Shown: piece after piece, positions 46,801 to 54,424 of the stretch
Numbering within the stretch: position 1 is the stretch's first letter
Layout: the number at the start of each line of letters is the position of its first letter
From: an uncultured Acetobacteraceae bacterium
Lineage (GTDB): Bacteria > Pseudomonadota > Alphaproteobacteria > Acetobacterales > Acetobacteraceae
DNA length: 59,333 bases
Assembly: GCA_903907955.1 (NCBI GenBank)
Contig: CAIVPZ010000070.1
Coordinates: 1 to 59,333 of the forward strand
Direction of reading: 5' to 3'
Made by a program: the position numbers and the translations under genes
Notes under the pieces: generated by a model
The model's database searches: none
Told to the model about the DNA's origin: nothing
What the model saw: only the letters and a program-made list of their open reading frames with translations

Positions 46801-49322
46801 ACCTCTCGCGTGATGGTTTCATCGAGAAAACTGTCAAAGAGGTGCCCCCTGCCGGCGCCACGCGGGGCAATCAGCAGGAACAACCGCCGGCCAGTATATT
46901 TCTGCCAGAAATCGTTGCGGATATCCCGCAGGCTGTCGAGAAGAATACGCAACGGACGTCCCGGGATGCCGCGGAAAAAGCGGTATGCCCGCAGGTGTTC
47001 CGTGTCGTTTTCCGGGGCCTTGCGCAAGTAATGCGTCTGGCGCGGCAGGACAAGGTCGGACTCATCACCGGAGGCCCGGAAAGGCGCGCCGGTAAACTTC
47101 CTTGGCGGCGGATCGATATCCGGAGATTCGCCTTCCTCGGTCAGCTTTCGCGGGATACCCGCGTCGCGCTTCTCCGGAACGGCGAACCACGACTCGCGCC
47201 ACTGCGACGCCTCTGCCTGCAAGCGAAGCAGGAAGGCGCACAGGCAAACCGACAGCAGCGAAGTTTCGACCTCGGTCAGGACGAAACGGAGCAGGTCCCT
47301 GCAGGCAAGCAAGTCGCTGTGCTCCTGCGTCGTCTCGCAGGCAGTGTCCAGGCCGAAAAGTGCCGCGTTGATCAGGCCGATCTCGAATGCGCAATTGAGG
47401 CTGGGGTAACGTGAGATCGCGCGGCCCTCGATCGCGTAGGGGGGGCTGAACGTTGTTTCGTCAATTCGCTGCGTAATAATTTTCCCGAGACACTTGCTAA
47501 TCCTGCCGCGCGCACGTCGGCAATCTTCTTGAGATGGGTCGGTTTCCGAATTCAAGAGATCCCGAAGGATCCTGAGCACCTTGCGTATGGTGGCAAGCCA
47601 ACTTTCGTCGTGGCGGCAAGGACAGTCCTTTGCCGGCTGTTGGCAGTAGGCAAGCGTCTCACCTGCACCGCCGGTCGTTCCGGTTTGCCGCGCAGGACAT
47701 GGACAAGCGGCGCCCGGTGCGCGGGTGTCCAGACATGCCTTGCCATAATAGATGCCATAGACGCCGTAACGCTGCAGCAGGGCGGCCTGCTGGACGCCTT
47801 GCTCGGCCGCTTCGCTGGTCATCGGCAGCAGCGCAACCATGAGTCGTTCATCGCCCTTGAGGCGCTCGCTCATGAACTGGCGCAGCGGACGCAGGATGTC
47901 GCCTTCCTCCATGCCCAGGCCGACGAAGAGAAGCGGATTGGCCGCGAATGTCAGCCGAAGTGCGCGGTCCACGAACGGGCGTTGCTCATCGTCACGCAGA
48001 TAGAGATCCTGGTAATCGCTTTCCGTCACGACGAGCCGATCGGGATTGTCCGCCTTGCCGTGCAGGTGGATCACATGGGGCGTGGTCGGCGGGTCCTGGA
48101 TGGCAAAATCGACCAGTTCGCTGGCGCGTTGCGGCGTGAACACAAGTTCGCGCGCCCGAACGCCGAGCGGGTCGAACAGGTCGCGGTGCGTATCGGTCTG
48201 GCGGGTGCCGAGATCCGGCGACGAATAATCGCGGGCCTTGAACAGACGCTCGATTTCGTCATCGTAGTTGGTGGTGAGGAAACGCGTGATGTGGAGGCGG
48301 TCGAGGAGGATCAGCAGCGGGTCACGCTCGGCAGGGATCAGATCGGCCCGCATGCTGCCCCGGACGGAATCATCTGCCGGGTCAGGCTGCACGAGGTCGC
48401 GAATGCGATCGCGACCCAGTTCCTGCGCCAGCAGCAGCATCGCCGGAACGGCAAAGCGGTGAAGTGGATAGAGCGGAGCAGGTTGCGACGCGTCGTCCCG
48501 CCTGACTGACCTGGGTTCGCTCAGAGCTTCCAATAACTTTCTGAAAAGGGGAGAGGCGGCTTTCTCGTTGTTTGGAATGTTGCTGGCGATGTTATTCAAG
48601 ATTCTGTTTGAAAATAAGCCGCGGAATTTATAATAATCTATAGGTTCATTAGCATCAGACATGGAATCCCATTTTTCAAACCAGTCTTTAGTCAAATCTT
48701 CTAATATACTTTTTCGAAGTGGTTCACTGCCGCGATTTCTTGGGTTTTCCGGAAGCAGTGCGCGTTTGAGCAGAGATCGCGCGTCGCCATCGTCCTCGCT
48801 GCAGCGGCGACAGAGGTCCTTTCGCAGCGAATTGCCGGGAGTTTGGCCATTTTCGATTGCTTCGCGCAGCCGCTCGCTCACCTGGAACAGCAACGGCAAC
48901 CGCTCGGGCCCGGCAACGGTTTTCTCCGGGCTGCCGACGCTTTCCAATATACGCCCGAAATCGTCCAGGAGTTCCCGGACGTGGTCGGAATTCTTGAGGT
49001 TGTTATCACGCAGTGCGCCGTCTGCCCGCGTTCTGGTGTCGTTGGCCAGCTCGCGGAACAGGGTTGACCATCCCGCCCGACCATAGGCCATGGATGTGCC
49101 GGTGCCGACGAACGCGACCACTCTGCCGATACTGAAGGCGCGCGACAGCAGGCCAATCGCCGTCCCTTCGATCTGCGGCGACGTCAGGCCGCCCGGCAAC
49201 TGGCTGGCAACGTCGGGCCAATGCTCTTTGGCGCGGAGGGAAAAATCCAGCGGGGGATCAGCCGGCACGTGAAATTCTCCCATGCCACGGACGTTAACAA
49301 AGATTAGCCCATGCCGTTGCAT
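43860..49322 (-). CDS. Giant SIR2-like/STAND-like/TPR protein, candidate anti-phage defence gene
   Basis: This single 1,820-residue protein has an N-terminal SIR2-like domain (about 60-530): GTGTS at 73-77, TTNYD at 350-354, HLHG at 419-422, FVGLG at 466-470 with Asp475. Next comes a Cys-rich insert (530-569). A central NTPase-like region (about 785-1010) has a degenerate P-loop PRGAGRGHL (820-828) and a Walker-B-like LLVVINGVHN (931-940). The C-terminal part (about 1420-1800) is helical and TPR-like. This is the Avs/SIR2-STAND plan, in which a SIR2 effector depletes NAD+ after phage sensing; that role is inferred. ATG 49322 or 49283 could be the start; neither has a strong ribosome site. Confidence 0.85.
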   Translation of the reverse strand: MQRHGLIFVNVRGMGEFHVPADPPLDFSLRAKEHWPDVASQLPGGLTSPQIEGTAIGLLSRAFSIGRVVAFVGTGTSMAYGRAGWSTLFRELANDTRTRADGALRDNNLKNSDHVRELLDDFGRILESVGSPEKTVAGPERLPLLFQVSERLREAIENGQTPGNSLRKDLCRRCSEDDGDARSLLKRALLPENPRNRGSEPLRKSILEDLTKDWFEKWDSMSDANEPIDYYKFRGLFSNRILNNIASNIPNNEKAASPLFRKLLEALSEPRSVRRDDASQPAPLYPLHRFAVPAMLLLAQELGRDRIRDLVQPDPADDSVRGSMRADLIPAERDPLLILLDRLHITRFLTTNYDDEIERLFKARDYSSPDLGTRQTDTHRDLFDPLGVRARELVFTPQRASELVDFAIQDPPTTPHVIHLHGKADNPDRLVVTESDYQDLYLRDDEQRPFVDRALRLTFAANPLLFVGLGMEEGDILRPLRQFMSERLKGDERLMVALLPMTSEAAEQGVQQAALLQRYGVYGIYYGKACLDTRAPGAACPCPARQTGTTGGAGETLAYCQQPAKDCPCRHDESWLATIRKVLRILRDLLNSETDPSQEDCRRARGRISKCLGKIITQRIDETTFSPPYAIEGRAISRYPSLNCAFEIGLINAALFGLDTACETTQEHSDLLACRDLLRFVLTEVETSLLSVCLCAFLLRLQAEASQWRESWFAVPEKRDAGIPRKLTEEGESPDIDPPPRKFTGAPFRASGDESDLVLPRQTHYLRKAPENDTEHLRAYRFFRGIPGRPLRILLDSLRDIRNDFWQKYTGRRLFLLIAPRGAGRGHLFDSFLDETITREVVAATWGLEVGEVEKLPAYPGVALLSFSFSIEITSVFDRLIAFLQDRLPHVLPEPPPAGRKPDKLENDRIGRLRFLLRRYHEAARDANGRLLVVINGVHNLFDRDGQPKNAQFHHLFESLVKEEFHSAPIDFIFITSDVAIPGQFRAGLQQPPGATPDPLRLPFQQTRITATEVARPESSEGRRRLARALLDARSVQFRSRAPDAGGSANPFPDFPSDTPGPQPVAVLHVVRRTRGLELAAAYFPRVSLLLAGKACGFGAEKPFPEIIPEKVFALRQEVWDKLKKNQNACVAKFLAEYLKEFAGDGAAKASPDADLIDSKHREVFYTAGGGRYPLTLLLAAADEHLGPVKDGFNWKGTALGGGSGLGDRALDFLERASRTVRGRSGDARGLAILEVVLEQMARQHAEGLPPPITLPSVKRLGPRLLHLMHTILWHLAIVGQPVELCILNEFHEIVAATDDFWKDAGEVTTPVPKEAAKTARQREVVLREALQLLVFRCLVIEVTSVLSNQPRYCVHRLMQRHVFDQMRAAFVVSPDVDRFSLSLFASQPDELPQLSPDAHRRIGAAVSSLVSRNAHDIGNLDADELTSMSQRLRAAYGILRSIYHVGIIAHFDGYREADGIAVPAQGYMEMYRQQIDWLVRKAEGIDARIARLGAAASAVPRPFYAEEIVWLLNESGVLSLMQGRIGAAAATLERADSTARAYLEPLRSGPVRTAIALNWAIAEIERGNAAWAVRKLKIIEAKADECPALRLIAHGYIGLADHLSGSVALAMRRYQTAVDGLQQLKRSRAASIFSRHLADAARFAGGTAGLPTAIRAASDALQMAQQGKHIDMAHLARLSELRIKIASPEAKATDLLRSLDSIRTYARVIGLPRLHCEELAVRARLKVGQGDLHHAIQLAAESLEVATLHDMRLRKVHALNLLAEIQQLRGQHGGCQLLFERSADLAGRYAYHHALEWIQGRLEHFQSGGNRDQLRWPAS

Positions 49323-49390
49323 ATGACAATGTTATGACGGCGAGCGGGGGACGACCGGAATTGCGGCCATGCGGCGGCCGGGGCTTTCCG

Positions 49391-50092
49391 TCAGTGCCGC
49401 AGCAGCACCGGCAGGTCGGCGTGCGCCAGCACCGTGCGTGTCATCCCGCCCAGCAGCATGTCGTGCAGCGGGCTGTGGGCGTAGGCGCCCATGACAAGCA
49501 GGTCCGCCCCCAGGGCCTTGGCGCGGGCCAGCAGCAGGTCGCCGAACGGAGTCGGATCGATCGCCAGCACGTGCAGCGTCGCCGCCACCCCATGTTCGAC
49601 CAGCACGGGCGGAACGGCCGGGGTCGCCATGCCGGCCCGCACGCCGGCCAGCAGATGCACCTGCTCCGCCCCGGCCAGCAGCGGCATCGCCGGGACCAGC
49701 GCCTTCAGGGTTCCGGGATCGTCCCGCCAGGCGATCGCCACCCGCCGGCCGAATGCGCCGAAGGGGCCGCCCGGCGGCACCATCAATACCGGCCGTTCGG
49801 TTCTGAACAGCGCCGTGCGGAAGGCGTCCCGGGTGGCCCGGTCGTCGTCCGGCGCGGGCTGGGCGACCACGACGAAGTCGGCCCGGCTGCCCCTGGCCTC
49901 CACCTCGGCGACCGGATCGGCCCCGGCCGGCAATGCCTCGACCGGTACATCCGATGCCGCGGCGGCGGATGCCCCGAGCGCAAGAACCCGTACCCGCCCT
50001 TCTCCGGTCAGGGCCGCCAGGCAGTGCGCCGCGGCCAGCAGGCCATCCCGCCGCCCGGCCCGGCCCGCCACCACCAGAATCACCTCCGGCAT
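49391..50092 (-). CDS. Universal stress protein (UspA family), first
   Basis: The 233-residue protein is a UspA-like two-half protein. It ends in MGAYAHSPLHDMLLGGMTRTVL, the region where ATP-binding Usp proteins carry GxxGx9GxT, and has the mid-segment RPVLMVPPGG. It is about 35-40% similar by eye to the next gene, with which it forms a tandem pair on the same strand, 15 bp apart. The role is stress-related with no defined target. It lies just upstream of the giant SIR2 gene in transcription direction. Confidence 0.85.
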   Translation of the reverse strand: MPEVILVVAGRAGRRDGLLAAAHCLAALTGEGRVRVLALGASAAAASDVPVEALPAGADPVAEVEARGSRADFVVVAQPAPDDDRATRDAFRTALFRTERPVLMVPPGGPFGAFGRRVAIAWRDDPGTLKALVPAMPLLAGAEQVHLLAGVRAGMATPAVPPVLVEHGVAATLHVLAIDPTPFGDLLLARAKALGADLLVMGAYAHSPLHDMLLGGMTRTVLAHADLPVLLRH

Positions 50093-50107
50093 GGCATCCG
50101 CACTCCT

Positions 50108-50929
50108 TCAATGGCGCATCAGGACCGGCAGATCGGCGTTCGCGAGCATGTGCCGGGTCACGCCGCCGAGCAGCAGTTCGCGCCAGGCGCTGTGCGTGTA
50201 GGCGCCCATCACCAGAACATCCGCGCCCAGGCCGTGCGCCGCGGTCAGCACCGCCGCCCCGAACACGCCGGTGCCGACCGGCAGCACATGCAGCGTGGCG
50301 GCGACGCCGTGCTCGGTGAGGATCGCGGGCAGTTCGGGCGCCGGCGCGCCGGCGCGCACGCCGGCCAGCACATGCACCTGCCTGGCGTTCCCGAACACCC
50401 GCATGGCGGAAATCAGCGCGCGGATGGTCCGTTTGTCGTCATCACGCCAGGCGACCGCGACGCGCTCGCCGAACGCCGCGCCCGGGCCGGGCGGCACCAC
50501 CAGCACCGGCCGGTCGGTGTCGAACAGCGCGGCCTGCAACGCCAGCCGGTCGGCCGCGCTGTCGCGCCGCGCCGGCCGGTGGAGCACGATGAAATCCGAC
50601 CGGCGGCCCCATTCACCCACCACGATTTCGGCCGGCCCCTCGATATCGGTCCATTCGATCGCCACGCCCGGCGTCCGCGCCACCGGCGCCCAGGCGTCGA
50701 ACGCGGCCTGCAACCCCGCCACGCGCGCCTGCTCGCGGGCGCGGATGTCGGCGGCCTGATGCCGGGTGAGGACTTCCTCGGTCGCGATGATGGTCGATTC
50801 GGGCGGCGTGCGGATGGCGAGCACGTTGATTCGCGCGTTGCCCATCAGACCGGCCAGGTTGCGGGCGGCGGCCAGTGTGCGGGGCGCCGTTTCGGGATGC
50901 TCGACCAGAGCGAGAATGACACCGGACAT
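50108..50929 (-). CDS. Universal stress protein (UspA family), second
   Basis: This 273-residue paralogue of the downstream UspA gene has RPVLVVPPGPG in the middle and VMGAYTHSAWRELLLGGVTR near the end. Compared with its partner it has a longer N-terminal half with an Arg/Ala-rich helical stretch (QAADIRAREQARVAGLQAAF). It is the first gene of the pair. No clear DNA-binding site is visible in the 172 bp divergent region before the lipoprotein gene. Confidence 0.85.
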   Translation of the reverse strand: MSGVILALVEHPETAPRTLAAARNLAGLMGNARINVLAIRTPPESTIIATEEVLTRHQAADIRAREQARVAGLQAAFDAWAPVARTPGVAIEWTDIEGPAEIVVGEWGRRSDFIVLHRPARRDSAADRLALQAALFDTDRPVLVVPPGPGAAFGERVAVAWRDDDKRTIRALISAMRVFGNARQVHVLAGVRAGAPAPELPAILTEHGVAATLHVLPVGTGVFGAAVLTAAHGLGADVLVMGAYTHSAWRELLLGGVTRHMLANADLPVLMRH

Positions 50930-51101
50930 CGTCCGTATCCCTCACGACAGACCCGCTGCCCGACGATGGGCGCCAGGATGCAAAAAATGTTACTCTGGTC
51001 GGCCAGGAACGGCAACGCTCTCGCTGCCGGCCGATGCGAAAGTCCCCCGCCCGGCACGGCGGCATCTTGCCCGCGGCGGCACTTCCTGCAAGCCTGCGAC
51101 C

Positions 51102-51554
51102 ATGCGCATTCTCCCGCCTTCCCCGCTGCTGCTGGCCTCGGTGCTGCTGGTGACCACCGGCTGCGAGCTGGTGGACCAGCGCACCACCGCGCGCTGGTTC
51201 GGCGGCCATCCGACCACGCCGAGCCAGACCGATCTGGCCGACGCCAGACTGCCGGCGCTGCCGTTGGTGACCGTCCGTTTCGATCAGCCGGACGTGGATT
51301 ACGCGCCCACGCTGGCCTCGGCGGCCGAGGACGCCCTGCAGCGCAAGCCCGGCGTGGTGTTCGATGTGGTGACGCCGGTGCCGACCGCGCTGCCGCGGCC
51401 GGAGCAGGACGCATTCGTCCGCCGCGGCGCCGACGACGCGCGCGCCGTCGCTGCCGTGCTGGCGACGGCGGGGGTGCCGCCGGACCAGCTTCGGCTGGGC
51501 CTGCGCAGCGATGGCGGGCAGCCGGTGCGTGAAGTTCTCGTGTATGTGCGCTGA
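51102..51554 (+). CDS. Small lipoprotein (hypothetical)
   Basis: The 150-residue precursor has a lipoprotein signal peptide with lipobox VTTGC and Cys21. The mature region carries VTVRFDQPDVDYAPTL and repeated Ala-rich helices. I do not recognise a family. The start ATG 51102 lies after a run without a strong Shine-Dalgarno. It is followed three bases after its stop by the RlmI-like gene, so they are probably cotranscribed. Confidence 0.75.
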   Translation: MRILPPSPLLLASVLLVTTGCELVDQRTTARWFGGHPTTPSQTDLADARLPALPLVTVRFDQPDVDYAPTLASAAEDALQRKPGVVFDVVTPVPTALPRPEQDAFVRRGADDARAVAAVLATAGVPPDQLRLGLRSDGGQPVREVLVYVR

Positions 51555-51557
51555 GGC

Positions 51558-52742
51558 ATGACCGCCCATCCGCTGATCCGGCTCAACCCCGGCCAGGAGC
51601 GCCGGCTCAAATCCGGCTACCCCTGGGCCTTTTCCAACGAAATCCACATGCAGCCGGAGCTGCGGCAGTTGCCGGCCGGGCTGGCGGTGCGGCTGGAGGG
51701 CGATGACGGCTGGCGGTTCGGCACCTTTGCGTTCAACCCGCACAGCCTGATCGGGGCGCGGCTGCTGGACCGCGACCCGGCGGCCGCGATCGATGCCGCC
51801 TGGGTGCACCGGCGCATTGCCGCCGCGGTCGCGCTGCGGTCGCGCATCAGCGACGGGCCGTTCCACCGCCTGGTGCATGCCGAGGCGGACGGGCTGCCAG
51901 GGCTGGTGGTGGACCGCTACGGCGAGGTCGCGGTGCTGCAGGCGAATACCGCCTGGGCGGACCGCATGCTGCCGGCGGTCGTCGCCGCGCTGCTGGCGGA
52001 ATTCTCGCCGCGCGCCGTGGTCGCCCGCAACGATTCGCCGGTGCGCGCGCATGAGGGTCTGGCTGCCGACGTGGCGCTGCTGCACGGCACCGATGCGACG
52101 GCGGTGGTGGAGGAGGGCGGCGTGCGGTTCGGCGTCGATCCGCTGTCCGGGCAGAAGACGGGCTGGTTTTTCGACCAGCGGCGCAATCGCGACCTGGTGG
52201 CCGGGCTGGCGCCGGGGGCGCGGGTGCTGGATGTGTTCTGCCATGTCGGCGCGTTCGGCCTGCGCTGTGCCGCTGCCGGGGCGGCGGCGGTCACGCTGGT
52301 GGATTCCAGCGCGCCGGCGTTGGAACGGGCGCTGGCGGCGGCGGACGAGAACGGTTTTTCGGCGCGCGTGCAGGCGCGGCGGGGCGATGCCTTCGATGGG
52401 ATGACCGAGGCGGCGCAGGCTGGCGAGCGGTATGACATTGTCGTGTGCGACCCGCCGGCCTTTGCCAAATCGAAGAAGGATCAGGCAGCCGGGCTGCGCG
52501 CCTATGGGCGGGTGGCCCGGCTGGCGGCGCCGCTGGTGGCGCCCGGCGGGTTCCTGTTCGTGGCCTCGTGCAGCCACCATGCGTCACCGGAGGCGTTTTC
52601 CGGGGTGATTGCCGAGGGGCTGCACCGGGCGCGGCGTGGCGGGCGCATCCTGGCCACCACCGGGGCGGGGCCGGACCATCCGGTGCACCCGCATCTGCCG
52701 GAGAGCGCGTATCTGAAGGCGCAGCTGTTTCAACTGGACTGA
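51558..52742 (+). CDS. RlmI-type class I rRNA (cytosine-C5) methyltransferase
   Basis: The 394-residue protein has an N-terminal PUA-like domain (LNPGQERRLKSGYPWAFSNE), a central EEHI-type domain (GVRFGVDPLSGQKTGWFFDQ), and a SAM-dependent methyltransferase domain. The latter has motif I in VLDVFCHVGAFGL and catalytic motif IV DIVVCDPPAFAKSKKD. This is the RlmI/YccW architecture, which methylates 23S rRNA at C1962; the exact site here is inferred. It follows a lipoprotein gene and ends before a GC-rich repeat. Confidence 0.92.
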   Translation: MTAHPLIRLNPGQERRLKSGYPWAFSNEIHMQPELRQLPAGLAVRLEGDDGWRFGTFAFNPHSLIGARLLDRDPAAAIDAAWVHRRIAAAVALRSRISDGPFHRLVHAEADGLPGLVVDRYGEVAVLQANTAWADRMLPAVVAALLAEFSPRAVVARNDSPVRAHEGLAADVALLHGTDATAVVEEGGVRFGVDPLSGQKTGWFFDQRRNRDLVAGLAPGARVLDVFCHVGAFGLRCAAAGAAAVTLVDSSAPALERALAAADENGFSARVQARRGDAFDGMTEAAQAGERYDIVVCDPPAFAKSKKDQAAGLRAYGRVARLAAPLVAPGGFLFVASCSHHASPEAFSGVIAEGLHRARRGGRILATTGAGPDHPVHPHLPESAYLKAQLFQLD

Positions 52743-52749
52743 AACGACT

Positions 52750-52807
52750 GGGTTCCGAGGGCCTTCCGGCCCTTGGTGGGGGTCCAGGGGGCAAAGCCCC
52801 CTGGCCT
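52750..52807. repeat. GC-rich tandem-hairpin intergenic repeat
   Basis: Two hairpins (CCGAGGGCCTTCCGGCCCTTGG; CCAGGGGGCAAAGCCCCCTGG) lie 8 bases after the RlmI-like stop, in the right-hand orientation. It probably forms the 3' end of that transcript. Confidence 0.8.
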
Positions 52808-52852
52808 TGTTTTCGTGCTTATACTGCTCAGGGCATCCGCCGACAGCAGAGT

Positions 52853-53191
52853 CTAGAACAAATGGTAAGCAACGGCCGGCCGATAGGTTGTCTGGTAGAG
52901 GAATTCCGAGCCTATGATGCCCAGAACGACGCCGAACAGTTCGCTCACGCCGAGGCTCGGCGCGACGATCACGGCACCGGCGACGATTCCGGCACCGAGA
53001 AAAAGCAGACGGGGCGGCTCCATATGGAAAACCTCGTCCATGCCGGCGAGCGGGCCTTCGGCGGCTGGAATCACCGCGCTGTCGGCCAGGTGAACGGGGG
53101 CGCCGAAATGTGCCGGCACGGCAAGGGCATGCCCCGCCAGTCCGAACACCAGCCACAGGCTGAGACACAAGCCCAATACCATTTTGATCAT
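52853..53191 (-). CDS. Small exported or membrane protein (hypothetical)
   Basis: From Met at 53191 the 112-residue protein has an N-terminal signal or anchor (MIKMVLGLCLSLWLVFGLA), and a hydrophobic pair of segments near residues 58-98 (LLFLGAGIVAGAVIVAP; LFGVVLGIIGSEFLYQ). The end reads TYRPAVAYHLF. A Met 12 bases earlier (53203) is an alternative start. No family is recognised. It diverges from the DppC-like permease gene and could be a small inner-membrane protein. Confidence 0.6.
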   Translation of the reverse strand: MIKMVLGLCLSLWLVFGLAGHALAVPAHFGAPVHLADSAVIPAAEGPLAGMDEVFHMEPPRLLFLGAGIVAGAVIVAPSLGVSELFGVVLGIIGSEFLYQTTYRPAVAYHLF

Positions 53192-53349
53192 GGGGTTTCC
53201 CATTCGTTGTGTGCACGTGGCAACGTTGGCAGTTTGTACGGGCAACGCACCGGCGGGCGCAAAGGATTTTGCCGGTCGGCGCGGCTGCTTCGCTTCAGCT
53301 TTTTCCACCAGGGCGGCTTTCGGGCTGGCACCGTCCGGCGGCTTGGGGC

Positions 53350-54276
53350 ATGAGCGCCGGCATGCGGCTGGGCACCGAAGCAGCGCTGGGCGTGTGGCGG
53401 CTGCGCTGGCGGCGGTTCCGCCGGCACCGGACGGGGATGGCGGCGCTGGCGGTGCTGGTGCTGCTGGCGGCGTTTGCCCTGGCGGCCTACCCCATGGAGT
53501 GGTTCGGCGGCCTCGATCCCGATGCCACCGACCTGTTCTCGCGCTTCGATCCGCCCTCCTCCGGGCACTGGCTGGGCACCGACGAGGCCGGCCGGGACGA
53601 ACTGGTGCGGCTGATGGTGGGCGGGCAGATTTCCCTTCTCGTCGGCCTGCTGGCCACCGTGATCGGCGGCACGCTGGGGCTGCTGATCGGCATTACCGCG
53701 GGATATTTCGGCGGGCGGGTGGACGCGGTGCTGATGCGCTTCACCGACGGCATGATCACCCTGCCGCTGCTGCCGTTGCTGATCGTGCTGGGCGCGGTGG
53801 ACCTGACCAAGCTCGGCTTCTCGGCGGATTTCGCGCATTCCGGGGCGGCCGGGTTCTGGCGCATCGTGGTCATCATCTCGATCGTGGACTGGACCTCGAT
53901 CGCGCGCATCGTGCGGGCGGCGACGCTGTCGGTGAAGGAGCGCGACTACGTGCGGGCCGCCCGGGCGAGCGGTGGGCGCGCCGGCTACGTGATGCTGTCG
54001 CACGTGCTGCCGAACGTGGCGACGCCGGTGATTGTTTCGTTCACCCTGACGGTGGGGCGGGTGATCCTGTTCGAATCGGTGCTGAGCTTCCTCGGCTTCG
54101 GCGTGGTGCCGCCGACGCCGTCCTGGGGAAACATGCTGAACAACGCGCAGGAACTGGTGACCACCGCGCCGGCTTTGGCGGTGTATCCGGGGCTGCTGAT
54201 TTTCCTGACGGTGATTGCGGCGAATTTTCTTGGGGACGGGCTACAGCATGCTTTTGATCCGCGGTCCGAGCGGTAG
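53350..54276 (+). CDS. DppC/OppC-type ABC transporter permease (orphan)
   Basis: The 308-residue protein has six membrane segments and the peptide/nickel permease hallmark. It includes GTDEAGRDELVRLMVGG near the N-terminus, and the EAA-type loop ERDYVRAARASGGRAGYVMLSHVLPN. WGNMLNNAQ near the end is standard DppC. Normally a DppB partner, ATPases and a solute-binding protein sit next to it; none is in the window. The start ATG 53350 follows a divergent gene, so an operon partner upstream is not possible here. Confidence 0.9.
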   Translation: MSAGMRLGTEAALGVWRLRWRRFRRHRTGMAALAVLVLLAAFALAAYPMEWFGGLDPDATDLFSRFDPPSSGHWLGTDEAGRDELVRLMVGGQISLLVGLLATVIGGTLGLLIGITAGYFGGRVDAVLMRFTDGMITLPLLPLLIVLGAVDLTKLGFSADFAHSGAAGFWRIVVIISIVDWTSIARIVRAATLSVKERDYVRAARASGGRAGYVMLSHVLPNVATPVIVSFTLTVGRVILFESVLSFLGFGVVPPTPSWGNMLNNAQELVTTAPALAVYPGLLIFLTVIAANFLGDGLQHAFDPRSER

Positions 54277-54278
54277 GC

Positions 54279-54403
54279 AAGGCAGGCCAGGGCTCTGAAC
54301 CCGCCAAGGGGCGGTGGCCTCCTTGCCCCCATTCTTTAAGAAATCATTGGATTCCAAGGGCCGGTGGCCCTTGGCCGGTCCGGGGCTGCGCCCCGGACCG
54401 GCC
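54279..54403. repeat. Diverged GC-rich intergenic repeat, two modules
   Basis: Two modules occur side by side: one degraded (54281-54335, with CCAAGGGGCGGTGGCCTCCTTG) and one with clear hairpins (CCAAGGGCCGGTGGCCCTTGG, then CCGGTCCGGGGCTGCGCCCCGGACCGG). It separates the converging DppC-like and PmtA-like genes and may terminate both. Confidence 0.75.
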
Positions 54404-54424
54404 AATCATTTCCGCCGCCTGGTA

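Noticed and set aside
43860-49322. Prophage or integrative element carrying the SIR2 gene
   Set aside because: No integrase, att-like repeat, tRNA or phage gene borders it. Only the AT-rich patch and the domain content suggest transfer.
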